Positions 4,799 through 6,226 of a stretch of 6,226 nucleotides of DNA are shown one piece after another. Below the pieces are notes generated by a model. It was not told where the DNA came from, searched no databases, and was given only the letters and a program-made list of their open reading frames with translations. Source of the stretch: Acholeplasma sp. (GTDB taxonomy: Bacteria; Bacillota_I; Bacilli_A; Acholeplasmatales; Acholeplasmataceae); the NCBI GenBank assembly GCA_012837395.1, contig DURF01000016.1, forward strand, positions 1 to 6,226. Reading direction: 5' to 3'. The position numbers were made by a program, and so were the translations under genes. Numbering within the stretch: the first letter of the stretch is position 1; the number at the start of each line of letters is the position of its first letter.

Positions 4799-4802
4799 TA
4801 AT
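4797..4802 (+). promoter_or_regulatory. -10 box of tpx
   Basis: A perfect TATAAT lies 20 bp before the ATG at 4823. At the -35 distance (4774-4779, TGTAAT) there is only a 2/6 match, so the promoter may be weak or need an activator. Confidence 0.6.
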
Positions 4803-4822
4803 ACTAACGAGGAGTTGATATT

Positions 4823-5311
4823 ATGAAAACAATGAAAGGCAATAAAGTAACAGTTGTTGGAACACCACTTCAAGTTGGTGATAAAGCCCCTGATTTTACT
4901 TTAGTTGATAATGATTTAGAAACAGTTACATTAAATGATTTTAATGAGGAGTATGTTTTATTAAGTGTTGTTCCATCACTTGATACAAGTGTATGTGATT
5001 TTCAAACTAGAAACATTAATGAAAAACTAGCTTCATTTGAAAACATTAAGTTTTTAACAGTTTCAATGGACTTACCATTTGCTCAAAAAAGATGGTGTGG
5101 TAGTAACGGACTTGATGTTACAACATTAAGTGATCATCGTACTGGTGACTTTGGTAAGAGTTATGGCGCTTTAATTGATGAATTAAAATTATTAGCACGT
5201 TCAATCTTTCTTTTAGATAAAGATCGAAAAGTTGTTTATGTTGAATATTTAGATGAAATGTCAAATCATCCTAACTATGATGCATTACTAGAATTTATAA
5301 ATACGTTATAA
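4823..5311 (+). CDS. tpx: Thiol peroxidase (Tpx-type peroxiredoxin)
   Basis: This cytoplasmic atypical two-cysteine peroxiredoxin of 162 residues, close to the family's usual 165-168, reduces hydrogen peroxide and organic hydroperoxides using thioredoxin. The N-terminal VTVVGTPLQVGDKAPDF (9-25) is characteristic of Tpx. The peroxidatic Cys58 is in PSLDTSVCDFQT, with Thr55 three residues earlier. The resolving Cys92 in RWCG lies 34 residues later, the same spacing as Cys61 and Cys95 in E. coli Tpx. Arg126 in LARSIFLLD matches the conserved active-site arginine. The SMDLPFAQKRWC segment is typical of the family. The ATG at 4823 has AGGAG 8 nt upstream. It is a single-gene unit between two strong terminators, with an operator-like dyad at its promoter. 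Confidence 0.96.
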   Translation: MKTMKGNKVTVVGTPLQVGDKAPDFTLVDNDLETVTLNDFNEEYVLLSVVPSLDTSVCDFQTRNINEKLASFENIKFLTVSMDLPFAQKRWCGSNGLDVTTLSDHRTGDFGKSYGALIDELKLLARSIFLLDKDRKVVYVEYLDEMSNHPNYDALLEFINTL

Positions 5312-5320
5312 CAATAATAC

Positions 5321-5357
5321 ATAAGGGTCAGTTCATTCAAATTGAACTGACCCTTAT
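5321..5357. terminator. Bidirectional terminator between tpx and the TetR gene
   Basis: A perfect 15-bp stem (5321-5335 / 5343-5357) with a 7-nt loop lies between the two converging stop codons. The G+C-containing core is GGGTCAGTTCA with its complement. The flanks are U-rich in both directions (TATTTACTT to the right, TATTATTGTTAT leftward) without a pure U-run. Confidence 0.85.
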
Positions 5358-5364
5358 TATTTAC

Positions 5365-5943
5365 TTATATTAAATTAGCAGTCCATCTAACTAAGAAGTT
5401 ATTTAATATTTCAGTATATTTATTAACATCAATCTTTTCGTTACTTCTAATAAGTCCAATAATAAAATCAATCATTCCAGATACAACAATTCTTATTTCT
5501 GCTAAAGTTTGTTCTTTACCGTATTTAGTGTTAATAAATACAGGACTTTTTTTAATAACACTTTCTAATTGATCTTTAATATTTTCAATATATATTAAAG
5601 GATATTCTGAAGAAAGTCCTATTCTAATAAGTTCGTTAGACTCATTAATCATTTTAAAGATTTTTATAATATATGGTGGAAAGTCAAACTTAGCGCTTTT
5701 AGCAAGCTCTATAATCATTACTTTTAATGATTCAACAAACTTATCACCAACACTTTCAAAGATACTAATTAAATCACTGTAATGAAGATAAAAGGTACTT
5801 CTTGAGATATTTGCTACTTCACATAATTCTTTCACAGTGATTTTATTAATATCTTTTTTTTCTTTATATAAAGCAATTAATGATTCTTTGATTGCTTTCT
5901 CTGTTTTTTGGTAATTACGATACTTTTTATTATTATTGTCCAT
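5365..5943 (-). CDS. TetR/AcrR-family transcriptional regulator
   Basis: The 192-residue DNA-binding protein has an N-terminal helix-turn-helix at about residues 32-57: ITVKELCEVANISRSTFYLHYSD, with the SRSTFYLHY recognition-helix signature of TetR proteins. The rest (about 60-190) is a helical ligand-binding and dimer domain. Its end, GMIDFIIGLIRSNEKIDV (about 156-173), resembles the TetR_C_7/DhaS-like subgroup, though that detail is less sure. It is divergent from an ABC transporter ATPase gene, with an ACACGTGT palindrome between the two promoters, so it probably represses the transporter and itself; the inducer is unknown. The ATG at 5943 has AAAGGAG 13 nt upstream, slightly long, with no better start codon between. 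Confidence 0.9.
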   Translation of the reverse strand: MDNNNKKYRNYQKTEKAIKESLIALYKEKKDINKITVKELCEVANISRSTFYLHYSDLISIFESVGDKFVESLKVMIIELAKSAKFDFPPYIIKIFKMINESNELIRIGLSSEYPLIYIENIKDQLESVIKKSPVFINTKYGKEQTLAEIRIVVSGMIDFIIGLIRSNEKIDVNKYTEILNNFLVRWTANLI

Positions 5944-6017
5944 TTTTGATATTATTCTCCTTTATGTATATTATTGGTCTAAGTTACATATTTGCTAGTT
6001 GAATCTCTTCTAAAACT

Positions 6018-6046
6018 ATTATACAATAAAGATAGGAATAAGTAAA
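6018..6046 (-). promoter_or_regulatory. Promoter of the TetR gene
   Basis: Leftward, TTTACT (6046-6041, 4/6) and a perfect TATAAT (6023-6018) are 17 bp apart. Transcription would start near 6011, giving a leader of about 68 nt. Confidence 0.65.
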
Positions 6047-6053
6047 CACGTGT
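6046..6053. promoter_or_regulatory. ACACGTGT palindrome between divergent promoters, candidate TetR operator
   Basis: An 8-bp perfect palindrome abuts the TetR gene's -35 box (6041-6046) and occupies the -35 region of the ABC gene promoter, whose -10 is at 6072-6077. GTGTT at 6068-6072 could pair with AACAC at 6045-6049 as a wider half-site pair. The position is right for an operator controlling both genes. Confidence 0.45.
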
Positions 6054-6068
6054 CTATATTTGAACTTG

Positions 6069-6077
6069 TGTTATAAT
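6069..6077 (+). promoter_or_regulatory. Extended -10 promoter of the ABC transporter gene
   Basis: TGTTATAAT carries the TGN extension and a perfect TATAAT (6072-6077). No TTGACA-like box occurs 16-18 bp upstream, which is usual for extended -10 promoters. AAGGAGG follows at 6084-6090, 7 nt before the ATG. Confidence 0.65.
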
Positions 6078-6097
6078 TGATATAAGGAGGAAATACT

Positions 6098-6226
6098 ATG
6101 GATAAAATAATTGAAGTTTTAAATTTAACGAAAGATTACGGCTTTAACCGTGGTGTTTTTGATGTTTCCTTCACAGTTACTAAAGGCGAAGTATTCGGCT
6201 TTTTAGGTCCCAACGGTGCTGGTAAA
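6098..6226 (+). CDS. ABC transporter ATP-binding protein, N-terminal 43 residues (cut by window edge)
   Basis: The ATG at 6098 has AAGGAGG 7 nt upstream, and the frame runs open to the window end. The product begins [15 protein letters not shown], the usual first strand and A-loop tyrosine region of ABC ATPases. It continues through [19 protein letters not shown] to the Walker A motif GPNGAGK, where the window cuts off before the final Ser/Thr. The [11 protein letters not shown] form is typical of multidrug/ABC-2-type exporter ATPases (CcmA-like), which usually have a separate permease gene downstream. It is divergent from a TetR-type regulator, a common pairing for inducible exporters. The substrate and the rest of the operon lie beyond the window. 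Confidence 0.9.
   Translation, partial: MDKIIEVLNLTKDYGFNRGVFDVSFTVTKGEVFGFLGPNGAGK

Noticed and set aside
1..6226. CRISPR arrays, insertion sequences, tRNA or rRNA genes
   Set aside because: No direct repeats with regular spacing, no transposase-like product, and no cloverleaf or rRNA sequence were seen on either strand.

Overview
The window is AT-rich (by eye roughly 70% A+T) bacterial DNA with short intergenic gaps, AGGAGG-type ribosome binding sites, TATAAT -10 boxes and hairpin/U-tract terminators. This fits a low-G+C Firmicute or an Acholeplasma-like member of the Mollicutes lineage. Tryptophan is written TGG throughout and one gene appears to stop at TGA just before a terminator, so the standard bacterial code seems to be in use rather than the Mycoplasma code. 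The genus cannot be fixed from the sequence alone.

Layout. 1-507 (+) is the C-terminal part of a glycogen/starch synthase (GlgA), ending in a bidirectional terminator shared with the next gene. 535-1407 (-) encodes a predicted NYN-domain ribonuclease followed by two LOTUS/OST-HTH domains. 1458-1862 (-) encodes a small DUF5071-like protein whose stop codon lies in its own terminator loop. 2003-2614 (+) is a flavin-reductase-like FMN-binding split-barrel protein starting at TTG. It overlaps tail-to-tail by 17 bp with 2598-3671 (-), a membrane-anchored alpha/beta hydrolase with an intact Ser-Asp-His triad. That gene is preceded by 3692-4099 (-), a GNAT acetyltransferase, probably in the same operon.

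From a divergent promoter region at about 4138-4190, the + strand reads a small four-helix membrane protein (4249-4716) with an unusual leader. Next come a strong terminator, thiol peroxidase Tpx (4823-5311) behind an 18-bp dyad, a bidirectional terminator, a TetR-type regulator (5365-5943, -) and, divergent from it, the first 43 codons of an ABC transporter ATPase (6098 to the window end).

How the genes relate. These are mostly separate small housekeeping or accessory transcription units: sugar polymer synthesis, RNA metabolism, redox (flavin protein, Tpx), envelope (hydrolase, membrane protein) and a regulated ABC transporter. No mobile element, CRISPR array, tRNA or rRNA is visible, and no gene-free stretch exceeds 300 bp. 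The most interesting signals are non-coding: (1) the convergent pair at 2598-2614 has no intergenic terminator, but a textbook + strand terminator lies inside the opposing hydrolase gene and an 11-bp-stem hairpin lies symmetrically inside the flavin protein gene; (2) a full AGGAGG site sits 46 nt before the only good ATG of the membrane protein, with an inverted repeat between them that would shorten the distance to about 11 nt when folded; (3) operator-like dyads lie at the tpx promoter, the GNAT/membrane-protein divergent promoters and the tetR/ABC divergent promoters.
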